Source: Lepraria neglecta (lineage: Eukaryota > Ascomycota > Lecanoromycetes > Lecanorales > Stereocaulaceae). Taken from it: a stretch of 64,000 nucleotides of DNA. Below the pieces are notes generated by a model. It was given only the letters and a program-made list of their open reading frames with translations, was not told the DNA's origin and did no database searches. The stretch lies in assembly GCA_033220425.1 (NCBI GenBank), contig CM065647.1:3348001-3412000 (forward strand). The letters run 5' to 3'. Below are positions 11,929 to 24,009 of the stretch, piece after piece. A program made the translations under genes and the position numbers. The number at the start of each line of letters is the position of its first letter. The first letter of the stretch is position 1.

Positions 11929-12680
11929 CTACCGTGTTATCCGTCCTTGTTCCGACCCAAAGGCCACTTTCATAGGTCGAGATCGATTCCCAGCACGGAA
12001 GCTCGCAACTGGCGGATCGAGGTGTGGAATGAACGAGCCCCGGGGGACTACTTCCCAGTCTAGGTCGCTTTCGCTTGTTGAGGCTTCCCATTCTGGCTTT
12101 GTAAGCCAGGTAAAACCATGAGAGTTGCTATTATCCATATAGAGTCCACCAGCCAGAAAAGAAACAAGGTGAGTGTCCATCAAGCCTTCACGCATAGACA
12201 TAATGAATTCTAAGAACAACGTTGCCAATATTGAGATGATCAGAACAGCGAGCAAATAGATTACAATAGCAAGCAGTTCCTTGTTCGATCGATGCATAAT
12301 AGAAGTATTGAGGAGCTCCGCGATTCTTGCTTCACAAGTACCATACTTTGCAACGTCAGCGCAAATCTTATCATCAACTGGCACACGATTCGACTTACAA
12401 GTGCGGCCCAATCTAATTTCTCCTCAGCACTCAAGCCTCTGACTTGGATTTCTTGTAGGAGAGAACGAACTTCTCGATACGCGTTCACAGCTCCAAGAGT
12501 ATCCCCATGCTGCTCGAGATTGTTTGCAACATTGGCCTTTTGCAGCACCGCCTTCGACATTTCCTTTTGTGAAAGTTCGACTACACCTGGATACTGCATA
12601 GATGAATGATCCGATCGTACCTTGGTTGGTGCTAATCTAATTTGTGTTGACGCGTCGCGAAACGCCTTCATTGCCGTCAT
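11929..12680 (-). CDS. MIT-like domain protein with one transmembrane helix
   Basis: Two exons, 12680-12399 and 12345-11929. The 53-base intron has a GTAAGT donor, a GCTGAC branch point and an AG acceptor, and gives 232 residues. The spliced N-terminal half (SKAVLQKANVANNLEQHGDT..., then ...EKLDWAALYGTCEARIAELL) has the pattern of MIT domains, three-helix bundles that in other proteins bind ESCRT-III tails. A strong membrane helix follows (LLAIVIYLLAVLIISILATL). The tail contains EWEASTSESDLDWEVVPRGS. Start at 12680 is the first ATG; a second is at 12671. It may be the 3' part of a longer gene that includes the neighbour upstream. The MIT call is by pattern only. Confidence 0.5.
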
Positions 12681-12683
12681 AGC

Positions 12684-13834
12684 CTAGGGCTTCAGAATCC
12701 GAACCAGTAGAAAGCCAAGCACAATCACAATGGATAGGATGACCCAAGGAGCACTTGTAACACAATCGTGCCAACAGCCACCAACCAGTTCCTCGGAATT
12801 TGACCATGAATTGACCGTCGACTGTAAGAGCTCGCCTGGGATCGATGAGACTTTGTCAACATCTTCAGGTGCTTCTCCTGAACGCTTCTCAATGGCTGGT
12901 CATCTGTGCTCAGGGTTTATTTTGTCGCACTCAAGTCTAGCATCTTTTGTAATGCTTCCAATCGATACACAGACTTCTGTAGTCTTGATGTCTGAATATC
13001 TCTCCTTTTCGGGTCCAGCGCCGCATAATGGGGGTTGGTAATCACCCCCTGAGTTCGCTTTAGATGAGGTCCTGCGCCGTAGTACGAATATGAACTTTGG
13101 TTGGAATTGGTAGTAGCTTTCCTGATGTCGAGGCTTCCTTTGTTTTTTGAGCAAAGACGGTCCTATCGCTTGAAACATTCCAGGTCCTAGTGTGAACATG
13201 AGTATTGATTAGGGTTGGTAGTGGCTTTCCTGATATCAAGGCTTCTTCTGTCGTTTGAGTAAATATAGCCCTATTACTCGACGCAGTTCGGGCTCTAGTA
13301 AGAACATGAAATCTGGTTGCGACCGGTAATGGCTTTGCTGATATGGAGACTTCCTCTGTGGTCTGTGTGGAGAATCTTCCATCTGCCGATTCATTCCAGC
13401 CTCCTTGGAGTAGTGCTGTGCCAACTAAGAGATACAAGAATGCGAAACCTATAACAAGAACCACACAAAGAGCCGTGCCTTCTTTCAAGATATTCTGATC
13501 GAGCTCTTTCTTGCTTCTCTTTCCTCCTGGTCTTGCAAATGGATCGCGTCGCCTAGCGGCTTTGTTCATAATGCAGGCCATACACGCGTGGATATTGCGA
13601 GTCTAGTGCAACGTTGCCTATGAATAGGGTTGATCTTGAAGGATAAGTATTTTTCTTTCTGCAAAACTCTTCGATTGCCGGATACAATATCAAAGCGGCA
13701 TCATAGGCGATGCTATCTATAACCGCTGTAAGGTTCGCCTTCAATGAGGAAGAATTGTCATTAGTGAGGTGCAATGCGATTAGCTTGCAAATCCCATATA
13801 GGATAGAGAAGACTATCGTTTTATCTTCTGTCAT
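12684..13834 (-). CDS. Putative membrane protein with three 36-residue repeats (multi-exon, model uncertain)
   Basis: An open frame at 13581-13060 has a basic N-terminus, a membrane helix (ALCVVLVIGFAFLYLLVGTA) and three consecutive 36-residue units built around FTQTTEEALISGKPLP. Upstream, 13834-13553 is open and Leu/Ile-rich. Downstream, a segment ending at 12684 reads SAPWVILSIVIVLGFLLV, a second membrane helix before a stop. These pieces are in different frames and would need introns I could not place with certainty. Not recognised. It lies head-to-tail with the MIT-like gene, and the two could be one transcription unit. Confidence 0.35.
13081..13406 (-). repeat. Tandem repeat, three 108-base units
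   Basis: The motif GAACATGA/GAATATGA recurs at 13086, 13194 and 13302, exactly 108 bases apart, and the whole unit is alignable. The period is a multiple of three and encodes the 36-residue protein repeats. Confidence 0.8.
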
Positions 13835-14158
13835 CGAGGATGACTAACATGATTGCAGATAACCCTTTGGAATAGGTTAAAGCAGATTCGATAGAGAATG
13901 CCAGCCTTACCTTCCCATTGTCTGAGGCCCCACTTAATACGGCCGTTCAGCCGTGGCCATGCCCCGCACAGGTACATCTATACTTGCAGGGGTCTGCCAT
14001 TGGTCAATGAAGCGAGCCAAAGAGAGGAAGTCACTTAGCAAGAAGTTCTGGATCTTCAGGTAGCATGCCGCAATTCTTGAAATGCTCTGCTAATTGCAAG
14101 TTCTATATCATGTTTACTCATTTAATGGTCATATCTCCGAAGGAATGGCTTGGACCCT
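13835..14158. other. Intergenic, no gene seen
   Basis: This is the gap between the accessory block and the NDK gene. I see no open frame, RNA gene or repeat in it. Confidence 0.6.
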
Positions 14159-14987
14159 CTACTTCTCGTAGATCCAGTCATGCTGAACCTGCTTGTATTC
14201 GAGGACCTCTCCCTCCTTGAACCACAACGCAATCTCTTTCTTCGCGCTCTCGACGGCATCCGAGCCGTGGCAGACGTTGCGGCCGACATCCTGGAAAGGA
14301 ATTAGCTGTGGTATGGATAAGTATGAGACAGAAACGTACGATAGCGAAGTCGCCACGGATAGTGCCAGGGGCTGAGTCCAAAGGGTTTGTAGCACCGAGT
14401 AGAGCTGTATTCGTGTCAGTAACGGCGTCCCTCCAGGGAGAAGAGCTACTCTGGGCAGGAGCTGAACGTACTACGTCCGGTCTTGACGGCATCACGCCCT
14501 TGCCAGACCATGGCGCAGATTGGACCGCTCAGCATGTCTAAACCATAGTCAACCATGTATTTCTACCATTAAAGCTTCGTTTGTTTTTAAGCCGTACAGG
14601 TAACGAGGCCCTTGTAGAAGGGTTTTTGAGAGAGATCCTCGTAGTGTTTCTCCAGGTGCTCTTTCGACGGGGTGACGAGCTTCAATGCAACGAGTTTGTA
14701 GCTGCAGCTTGAGTTAGCTCGCTAGGATAGGAGATTGACTAGGGTGGAACTTGCCCTCGCCTCTCGAAACGCCCAATGATCTCGCCAATGAGTCCACGCT
14801 GTTGACACCGCCTCAGTACTTGCCCATACAAAGCCATATGCTCCAAGAAGAGCCATATGCAAGTGGACAGGTTCAATGGCATACCTGGACGCCATCTGGC
14901 TTGATAGCGATGAATCTGTTGACAAAAATTTAGCTTCACCGCCAACCTTTGGTGTGCCCTTGGAACTTACGTCTGCTCGTTAGACAT
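14159..14987 (-). CDS. NDK1: Nucleoside diphosphate kinase
   Basis: Seven exons: 14987-14971, 14915-14885, 14798-14755, 14701-14598, 14537-14472, 14404-14340 and 14290-14159. They encode 152 residues, the normal length. The enzyme moves the gamma phosphate from ATP to other nucleoside diphosphates through a phospho-His. The protein shows the family throughout: [62 protein letters not shown], and the active-site His in [14 protein letters not shown]. Intron 3 has a GC donor (AGG|GCAAGT) rather than GT. The frame stays open upstream to an ATG at 15113, which would add 42 residues (MAEETTSTPTQEPP...), so an N-terminally extended form is possible. It is divergent from the glucosidase gene. Confidence 0.95.
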
Positions 14988-15299
14988 AATGGCGGCTTTT
15001 TCCTGCTCTGCTCTAGCTTTGTTCGTCTGGCGTAGTAGAGCGGCTGTCTTTGGGTTGAGATGTTTGTAGATTGGTGGCTCTTGTGTGGGAGTTGAAGTGG
15101 TTTCCTCTGCCATGGCTCTGTGCGGCTTTGATTTGGCGGGGCCGGAAGCGTCCTTTAGTGGGGCTTCGGCCAGGGTCTACCGGCAGCTTTAGCGCGGTTG
15201 ATTCGAGCTGTTTGGACGCGACATCTTTGATGAATGGCCTCTTTTCTTTCTATCAAGATTTTGGCTTGAGTGGAGCAGCTGCACTGCACATTGGTCATC
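14988..15299. promoter_or_regulatory. Shared divergent promoter of NDK and glucosidase II
   Basis: The two start codons face away from each other across 312 bases (186 if the longer NDK start is used), so both promoters must lie here. I found no specific factor site. Confidence 0.5.
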
Positions 15300-18254
15300 A
15301 TGTTTCATGGCCAATTATGGGCTCAATTGCTGCCCGTCTTCGTTCTGGTAGTGGGGCTCTTCAGACTAGCGGGTAAAATTATCCTTCAAATATTTCCAGA
15401 AACCGTGTACTGATGGCTTTGCAACTCAGTCGCTGTAAAGCATGAGAACTTTAAAACCTGCGAGCAGTCCGGCTTCTGCAAAAGGAACCGAGCCTACGCA
15501 GACAACGTCGCTACCCTCGGCGAGTCTTGGACTTCTCCATACACCTTCGTTTCAAACAGTATAAAGATTGGATCTGGACATGTTACAGGGACGGTGCTGA
15601 AGTCCTTGGGAGGCGATACCCCCCAGTCTGTTCAGCTGCCAATCAAAATCACATTCCTTCAGTCAGGCGTTGCAAGAGTCACTGTGGACGAATTGAAACG
15701 ACAACAGAAAGACATTGAGCTTCGACACGGAAGCTCAGCCAGGAAAGAACGTTATGATGAGGCCTCCTCGTGGGCGCTGATCGCCGACGACAAGCCAGAT
15801 ACATCTGTCAAAGGAGAAATATCACAGCAGGAGACGACTGTGAAATATGGTCCCAACAATGGCTATAGAGCGGTCATAAATCACAAACCATTCTCAATTG
15901 ACTTCTTCCGAGATAATGAACTGCATGTGAAGCTCAATGGGAAGGGCCTGATGAATATGGAGCATTGGAGGCCTAAGGTTGACAAGGCAGGGCAGAAGGA
16001 AGGCGAGGAGCCTAAAGAGGAGGGTGAAGATGAAAGGACTTGGTGGGAAGAGACATTCGGAGGAAATACGGATTCAAAACCCAAGGGACCTGAAAGTATT
16101 GGATTGGACATCACGTTTCCGGGTTACGAACATGTTTATGGTATACCAGGCCACGCGAGCTCCCTATCCTTGAAGCAGACTAGGGGTGGTTCTGGAGATT
16201 ACCACCAACCATATCGGTTATATAACAGTGATGTGTTCGAGTACGAGATGGATAGTCCCATGACCCTATACGGGGCTATCCCATTCATGCAAGCCCATCG
16301 CAAGGACTCCACTGTCGGAGTCTTCTGGCTCAATGCCGCAGAGACCTGGGTTGATATTGTCAAAAGCAAGGTCTCAAGCAACCCTCTAAGCCTTGGCGTT
16401 GGAGGGACGACTGACACAGAGACACACTGGTTCTCAGAAAGCGGCCTTCTGGATGTCTTTGTATTTCTAGGTCCAACCCCAAGGGATGTGATCGAACAAT
16501 ACAGTGAACTCACTGGATACACGCAGCTTCCACAGCAATTTGCAATTGGCTATCACCAATGTCGGTGGAACTACGTCTCAGATGAGGATGTCAAAGATGT
16601 AGACAAGAAGTTCGACAGGGCCGATATCCCTTACGATGTTATATGGCTGGATATCGAGTACACGGACGGCAAGAAATATTTCACTTGGGACTCGCACACC
16701 TTCCCTGATCCTTTAGGTATGCAAAAACAACTTGACGACCACGAGAGAAAGCTAGTCATTATCATCGACCCGCACATCAAGAACGAGGCCAACTACCCTG
16801 TAGTCTCCCAGCTCAAATCCAAATCCCTCGGTATCAAAGACAAAAACAACAACCTCTTCGAAGGCTGGTGCTGGCCCGGCTCCTCCCACTGGATCGACTG
16901 CTTTAATCCAGCCGCCATAGAATGGTGGAAGTCCCTCTTCACCTACAAATCCTTCACTGGTACCGCCTCCAACACATTCCTCTGGAACGACATGAATGAG
17001 CCCTCCGTCTTCAACGGTCCCGAAACAACAATGCCGAAAGACAATATCCACCACGAAAACTGGGAACATCGCGACCTCCACAATATCAATGGCATGACCT
17101 TCGTCAACGCTACATATACCGCCCTCCTTCACCGGGATTCATCCGCTCGCCGCCCCTTCGTCCTCACCCGCTCCTATTACGCCGGCTCTCAACGCCTCGG
17201 TGCAATGTGGACAGGCGACAACCTCGCACACTGGTCTCATCTCGCAGCCTCAATACCCATGATCCTAACGCACAATATCGCCGGCTTTCCCTTCTCTGGC
17301 GCCGACGTTGGCGGCTTCTTTGGTAATCCTTCAAAAGAGCTCCTAACGCGCTGGTACCAAGCCGGGGCCTTCTACCCCTTTTACCGCGGCCACGCCCACA
17401 TCGACACCCGTCGCCGCGAACCCTACCTCCTCGATAATCCTTACAAAGAAATTATCACGCAATCCCTCCGTCTCCGCTACGCACTCCTCCCAGCTTGGTA
17501 TACAGCATTCCATGCCGCCTCTATCTCTGGTGCCCCGATTCTCCAACCACATTACTACGCCCATCCATCCGACGAAGCTGGCTTCGCGCTCGAAGATCAA
17601 TTCTACGTTGGCTCCACTGGCCTGCTTGTAAAGCCAGTCGTCACAGAAGGCGCAGAAAGCGTATCTATCTACCTCCCGCCAGGCGAACTCTACTACGATT
17701 ACTTCACCTACGACATCCACCACGGCGCCGGCACAACCATCACAATTGATGCGCCCCTAGATAAAATCCCCCTCCTCATGAAAGCCGGCCACATCATCCC
17801 GCGCAAAGACCGACCACGGCGCAGCAGCGGGCTCATGCGCTACGACCCCTACACTTTACTAATAACCCTCTCCCCCAACGGCACCGCAGAAGGTGACCTC
17901 TACGTGGACGACGGCGAAAGCTACGATTATCAGGAGGGTGCTTTCATTCACCGAAAATTCTCCTTCGCTCAAAATACTCTTACATCCTCCGAAATCGAAA
18001 CCGACACCCAGAGTAACAAAGGCAAGAAACGCCGGAACTATCTAAAGACCATGGATAGAGTGCGAATTGAGAAAATCATCATCGTTGGTGCGCCGAAGGA
18101 ATGGACGAAGAAGACGCAGATTAATGTTGAAGAAGATGGGGAGGGTAGGAGCGTTGAGATGGCTTTTACGAAGGGGGATGGGAAGAGTGCGAATTGGGCT
18201 GTTGTTAGGGATCCGGGGGTTGGTGTTGGTAGGGGGTGGAGTGCTGAATTTTGA
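15300..18254 (+). CDS. ROT2: Glucosidase II alpha subunit (GH31), endoplasmic reticulum
   Basis: Two exons, 15300-15372 and 15430-18254, give 965 residues. The first exon supplies a signal peptide (MFHGQLWAQLLPVFVLVVGL), and the mature protein starts near VKHENFKTCEQSGFCKRNR, typical of the family. The enzyme trims the two inner alpha-1,3-linked glucoses from N-glycans in the ER with a beta subunit and so controls calnexin cycling. The GH31 nucleophile Asp is in FLWNDMNEPSVF (about 16978-17013) and the acid/base Asp in GAMWTGDN (about 17201-17224). GFPFSGADVGGF and the WYQAGAFYPFYRGHAHIDT region are also conserved. The catalytic barrel is followed by the usual beta-sandwich. Nothing is missing. 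Confidence 0.95.
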
Positions 18255-18725
18255 AGGATTGGGTGCAGAGGGTGGGGTAGTTTAGTTGTATGAGTAGGAG
18301 TTATTCTTATGGGGTTATGCATTGGGTGGTAAGCGATGATGTATAACATGCATGTAAAAGTATCTGTACCTTACTGAAGGCGCTGGTGAACCATGTTGCA
18401 GCTATGTAAATTCAGCTAGTCAGAGTACATCTCATCTGGGAATCTCAACAAGGTGTCACGTATCAAAATAGCATATGCGCAGGTTTAGAAGCCCTCGGAT
18501 TCAGCCAATTGCCATCAGCAATCATAAATATAGTTACCTAGTCTATCAGTTCATGAAATCCTCTTTAATGTAGCTTCGTCCATGTTTCGTCCATGCCCGT
18601 TCCATACCCTTGCAGTGCAAGAACACCATTCGCCATGCTAGTAGTAGCCCAAGCAAAGCCAGCACACCACATGATGCCAGCTATATTGCTTGATTCAATG
18701 ATCCCCTATTCTTATGACAATTTCA
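18255..18725. other. Intergenic, convergent 3' ends
   Basis: This is a 471-base gap between the convergent glucosidase II and SUMO-protease genes. No gene or repeat was seen; it is presumably the two 3' UTRs. Confidence 0.6.
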
Positions 18726-21700
18726 TCAATCATCAACATCGATAACATCAATCACCTGTACACCATCCTCCTCCAGCTTATTCTTCGTAGACTTCCTACG
18801 TCTTGACCTATCACTCTGCTTCCCAAGCCGCTCCGCGGGAATCTCAACAGTGATTTTGTAAGCTCCTTCACCAGTGGCATCTTGCGCACGAGTAGCGGTA
18901 GTTACCAATGGCTGCTTGCGAAGCACCTTTTCAAAAGACTTCATGGCCTCTGAGCGTTGAGGTGAGGTCGATCTCTTTGGATGTTCTGAGCGACCCCGTA
19001 TCGCGGGAGCCGAGGGCTGCGAGTCCGCGACTTCAGAGGGAAGCCTACTGCCAGGCCGAGAATCTTGAACAACCGGCTCGAGGCTCTTGCGAGCTGATGG
19101 ACCTCTCTGGCTCTGGCTGTCGACGATGATAGGCTCAACCTCTGTCTGTTTGCGTGTTTGGTGCTGGTCCTGGGCGATTGCTTGGTCGGTGCAGGCTCGA
19201 GTCGGACTGACTGCAGCAGCCGCTGCCTCTATTGCTTTGTCAGTCTCTTGGAATGTTTGTTCAGTATCATTGTCGTCGATTGCGCGGCTCTGAAGCATAA
19301 TCCGTGCCTCATCTATGTCAAAATCATATCTTGCACGGCCAAACATTTCAGCTAGCTCATCCCGTCCTGTCTCTGGCGAATCCGGTCTGAGATGCTCTGC
19401 GGGCTTGTTGGGTGATTCAGCTCCAGCTTTCACCGCTTCCTGCCTAGGAACCTTAGCTTGGCCAGCAGGGCCGCGTGTAGGACTGGGCTCAGGCTTCTGA
19501 TCATTCTTGTCTTGAAACCTCCCAGCTTTCTTTGCGCTTTGCCGTTCTCCTTCTTGCATCTTGTGGAGCTCTTGCACTTGATCACGAATGTTTGCCCTCA
19601 GGGTACTCGGCACGAGCTTGGACCAATCCTTAGTTTCGTAACTGCGTCCGATGATTTTGGCAATGAAGTCCCTGGGGTCATCCTCAAGGAACTTTGCCAC
19701 ATAGCCGAGTAGGAAGAGTCCACAGTCTGAAAAGTTGGTTTGCTGTGGCACCTTTGCATTGATCCCTTTGATTTGCCCACCGTCAAATTCCATGCCGCCG
19801 CGCTTTGTTCGAGCTTCCTCGTGTAGATAATCCTTTAGGGTCTTGATTGTAGGACCACGAGATAGTCCAAGAGAGTCAAATAATATGATGGCTGGCTTAT
19901 TCGGATCGATCTTGGTAATTGATGGTGGCATTGACTTCCTCTTCTGTTTCTTGGGCTTTGCAGTGGAAGCTTTGGGTTGGTCGTCTATGTCCTCAATCGG
20001 GTCTCCAGCGTCCTGAGCCCGCTCCTTTGTAAGAGCTGATAACCAAGCGGCTTGGGCTCTGGAATGAACATCGACTGTCTTTGGCGCTACAGAGCCGGGC
20101 AAAGTGTCCTCGAATTGTGCATCAAGCATTTCCTGATCCTCGGCGTGTTGGTCTGTGGTTTGCGCACCCCGAGTTTCTCCAGAATCTGCGCGGTCAATCG
20201 CAGACCCTTCTACACCGTTATCCAGACTCATCTCCGCAAATGAATTCCTGGCTTCTGTCTCATCCTTGGTGTCTTCAACCAGAGCTGTTGAACCTTCCCT
20301 AGCAAGCTCTGGTGCGCCAGGACTCGAAGGTGGGCCAAACTCATTAGACTCGTCAATTTTGACTGGAGGAGCAGTCTCGGTCTGTGAACTAGGGACATCT
20401 TTGGGCAGCTCCAGACTACGATCAAGCGCAGGCAGATTACAGATGATCGCTAGATACCAATGGCTTGATTCATTGATAGGCACAATGATGTAATCATAGG
20501 TGAATAAGTCGACGGTCCTAGTCCATTTCTGCACGCCTTCGTAGTTGAAGCACTTCTTGCCTTTGTGAGTATTCGTCAGAGTGGCAAAGAAATATGTATT
20601 GAAAAAGTAGGCCCTTTTTGCAACATCAGGCCTTTGGTCTCCAAGTTCTTGCTCGAGAAAGCGTAGATAGAAGCTTATGAGATTGTCGTTCAGAAATTCT
20701 CCCTCGTCTAGTCGCTCAAGATCGGAGAATTCGACAGTAGTCTTCTTCTTCCCTTCCCGGGGATACGTCAGAGGCTTGCTCCATGCCTTACCCAAACCGT
20801 GTACCTTCGAATATTTATCCTCTGTAGGAACATCTTCGAACTGGGCCCAGATGTCCTCAGAAGCCCTGGTTGTCGCACCGGATGTTCTTGTCGACCGGCG
20901 TAAATGGCTGTTCTGATCCTGTTGTCGTATGAGCCCAGTCCGACGTTGTGGCTTCAGCTCACCAAGAAGTTCAGGAATGCTTTTCTCCATAGGGAGGCCA
21001 TTCGGAACTGGTTTAGTCTCGCGTCCTGTTAATTCGGAGTCATCCTCTTGGGTAGCACGGTCATACAAACAGTCGACCAACGACCGCCCTGTCCGTTGGC
21101 GCTTGGTTTCCGCCAAGATTGGAGATACTGTCTGGCCTAAATCATGTCGCTGCCAGGCACTGGCACCATGCTGCATATTGTCTTGTTCGAGACTTTTGCT
21201 TCTGGCGGCCTTAGAACTCTTTTGGAACTCCTGCCGTCGTCTTTCGAACATCTTGTCCATATGAGCGCTACAACACCTATTAGCCTGGTAATATTGGTTA
21301 CTTATGCTGGTTTTGTATTCAACATACCTATCATAGGTTTTGATCTTACACCCAGCAGATTGCGCCTGCAATTTCTCAACCAGCTCAGACAGGTCCTTTT
21401 CCTTTCGGAGTTCGATGTCAAGAATATTGTCAACGGTTCCAGACTTCGATGAAGCGAAGCGTGCTTTGCCGCCGGAGGTTCCCCATGAGATAGTCTGCAA
21501 TTTGTCGGGCTGTATTCGAAATGATGTGGGCTTGCCTTTGCACATGACAGCGTAAAATCTGTTTGTTTCGTTGTAGACGAGACCTAGTGCAGTATCATTT
21601 ATAGTTTTTCCTGCGTAGCTGATAGCAGCAATATCGATAGCCCAGGATGGAGTTCTCTCTCGCACTCTGCCGATGATATCGCGAGCGCGAGCATCATCCC

Positions 21701-23322
21701 GACCCTTGGGTTCGGTTTTGGCCCAATTGGTGGGTTTTATATTGCTTTCCGGCAATCCTTCACTGAGTTCAGTTGAGGGCGTAGCTTTCAGTGTTGAAGT
21801 ATTACCCTTGGTTGGACTGCTTTGCCGCGAGTTTGCGATATGCCTCACTGTATCTCCTCCCTTCTGGAGCTCATCTAGGTCAGAGCTCATGTTGACATCC
21901 GAACGCCGGCGCTTGCCATCGATTTGCACAAACTTCTCTGCCAGCATGCCATCAGATTCACCTCCAGCCATTGATTGACTTAGCTTTTGCTTCATTTTGC
22001 CAATGACGTGACTCGACTGTGAGAAAAGGGGTGACTGCTTTCCCGTACTGGGGCCTTGAAGTGGTTTCGAAGTATTTGGTGCGCTTGCTGTCGAGGGCGG
22101 TTTCCACATTGTTTCCTGGTGAGGTACGCGAGGAGCTGTTGTGGGCTTTGAATTCATTATCATCTCGTCATCGCCAGAGATGTCGATAGGATTGGAGATC
22201 GTCGAGGGGCCGGGTAAATCGTGATTCTGTTGTTGGTTCTGACTGTTGCGGCGGCGTTGCCGCTTTGTGCTTCTAGGACCACTGCTCATCAAACTCTCAA
22301 CACGCTTGTACTCTTGAAGGCTTCCGTTCGAAGATGCACTTCTCCTCATCTGAAGACTGGGACCTGAACCTTGGCTGTGTGCGGAAGGGGCCTGACTACC
22401 GTTTTGGCTCTGGCTTGGAGGACCAAAGTTCACTGATCCCGGAGGCATAGTGTCTAGAGCGTCGTCCATGGAAGAGGATGAGGTTGGTGAGCTAGGCTGG
22501 TGCTTTGTCTTTTGTCGCTTGACTGGAGGCAAAGCAAAGTTTTCATCCACGCCGATAGCGTGTGGCATCCCTATCACGTTACTCCCACGACTAGGCACTA
22601 GATGCAACTCCTTCTGAAAGCCTCTTCTAGGTCTGGATCTGGCTGCTTGGTTCGCTCGCGTGCCTTGCGGATTTCCGTTGAGGGTATTGCTCGGTCGGGG
22701 CCCTCCACTATGTATCTGCTCTCGTAAGCCCCTCACCCAGATCCAAAGTGACTCCGTAGTGTGTACCTTCACTGCCGATACGCGAGTCTGTGGCATTCCA
22801 ATACGAACTGCACCTGCATCGTTCTTTCCTCTGGGAACAATTTCAGCGAGGTGTTCGTCAAGGCTAACACACCACGTGGGGGAACAAATTACCTGGTGGC
22901 TCCTAACAGTCGCTCCTCCTCAGAGTCGTAGGTTGTGTGTCGTTTCGAAGAAAGTGCCAGCTCCGATCTTGGGGCTTCTGCGTGGGAAGCTGTGGATGGC
23001 ATCCGATCCACTTCTGGCAGTAACGACCGAGAGGTAGATTCTCCAGCATTTGGATGCCTGTCAGGAGATGTTTGTACTATTTGAAGTAGCGTGAGAGGAA
23101 GTTTTGGTCGTGTGGGGGAGACAATGGCCTGTGATGTTGAACCGCATTAGCGCCGGCAAGAGCCGCTGACTTATGAAATGGATTTAAAGCTCCCTCACAC
23201 TTTCCATCTCGTGTTTGGACAATACTCACATGTGATGATTCAGCCTCTGCAGTATCCACTTCCGTTAACGGCCTTATGTTCTCATCAGCGCGAGGACGAA
23301 TCCGGGGAAGAGAATTGTACAT
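18726..23322 (-). CDS. ULP2: Ulp2-type SUMO-specific protease (C48 family)
   Basis: Three exons: 23322-23230, 23128-22893 and 22830-18726, about 1,477 residues. The second exon restores AIVSPTRPKLPLTLLQIVQT. The C48 protease domain sits in the middle: YFFNTYFFATL, W(T)RTVDLFTYDYIIVPIN, the catalytic His in ESSHWYLAII, Asp in IILFDSLGLS, and Cys in QTNFSDCGLFLLGY. A long acidic insert between the His and Asp parts (about 20,400-20,000) is typical of Ulp2/SENP6-7, which dismantle poly-SUMO chains in the nucleus. The N- and C-termini are long, disordered and Ser/Lys-rich with basic stretches. A further 60-base segment (21327-21268, GTATGT donor, GCTAATA, TAG) looks like an in-frame intron, which would remove 20 residues. 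Confidence 0.9.
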
Positions 23323-23429
23323 TGCATAAGCTGCTGCCGTGCTGGCATTGTTAAGGAACGCGTTAAGTAGTATTGCTACTATACTAGGGCTGTTCGTGTC
23401 CTCTATTTGTAGAGACTAGGTAGAATGCA

Positions 23430-23487
23430 ATAGTGTGGTAGTAGGATAGTGGGATAGTGGGACAGTAGGATGGTAGGATGGTGGAGA
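23430..23487. repeat. Imperfect short tandem repeat upstream of the SUMO protease gene
   Basis: Units of about 9-10 bases such as TAGTGGGA and TAGGATGG are repeated on the plus strand. It lies in the probable promoter or 5' UTR of the minus-strand gene. 23323-24009 holds no gene that I can support. Confidence 0.6.
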
Positions 23488-24009
23488 AGAAAGGATGGAT
23501 GTGAACTGATCTTGCAGAAAAGGGACAGACTTCAGTGTGAAGCAGCCCAAATAAAGAAAGTTACTACTTCACCATACTCAATCACCCCAGAGAGGGATCG
23601 GTGAAGCTGACTGATCTTATTCTTCACCAACACTAACTGTAAGAACCCTCTTCTTTGTGTTAATAGTTTGTAGTCTGCCCAGCCTGCCCGGCAGAGCACT
23701 CAATCGTCTTTGTATCTTAATAGCAAACAATTTAACCATTATCAATCATTGGTTGAACTATGGCAACTAAATGCGATCATCCTTACAGATTGGTCAAGCT
23801 CTGTCAACCAGAGAGTGCGAATATAATAGCAGACTGATCAACCATTCGCATGAATGTTGTATCCAAATCGGATGATCGTAGCAGTATAGTACAAGACATA
23901 CACTATGCCCATCCATCAAGAAATGCAAAAATCCATGGCTTCGCTAAAGGCATCAATGCAACGCTTTCCATTCGTCAATATTCGTACATGCAGCACTTTT
24001 CCACCCAGG

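Noticed and set aside
16752-17132. 126-codon Val/Gly-rich minus-strand frames inside the glucosidase II gene (also 17343-17723)
   Set aside because: They are shadow frames of a strongly conserved GH31 enzyme with GC-rich third positions.
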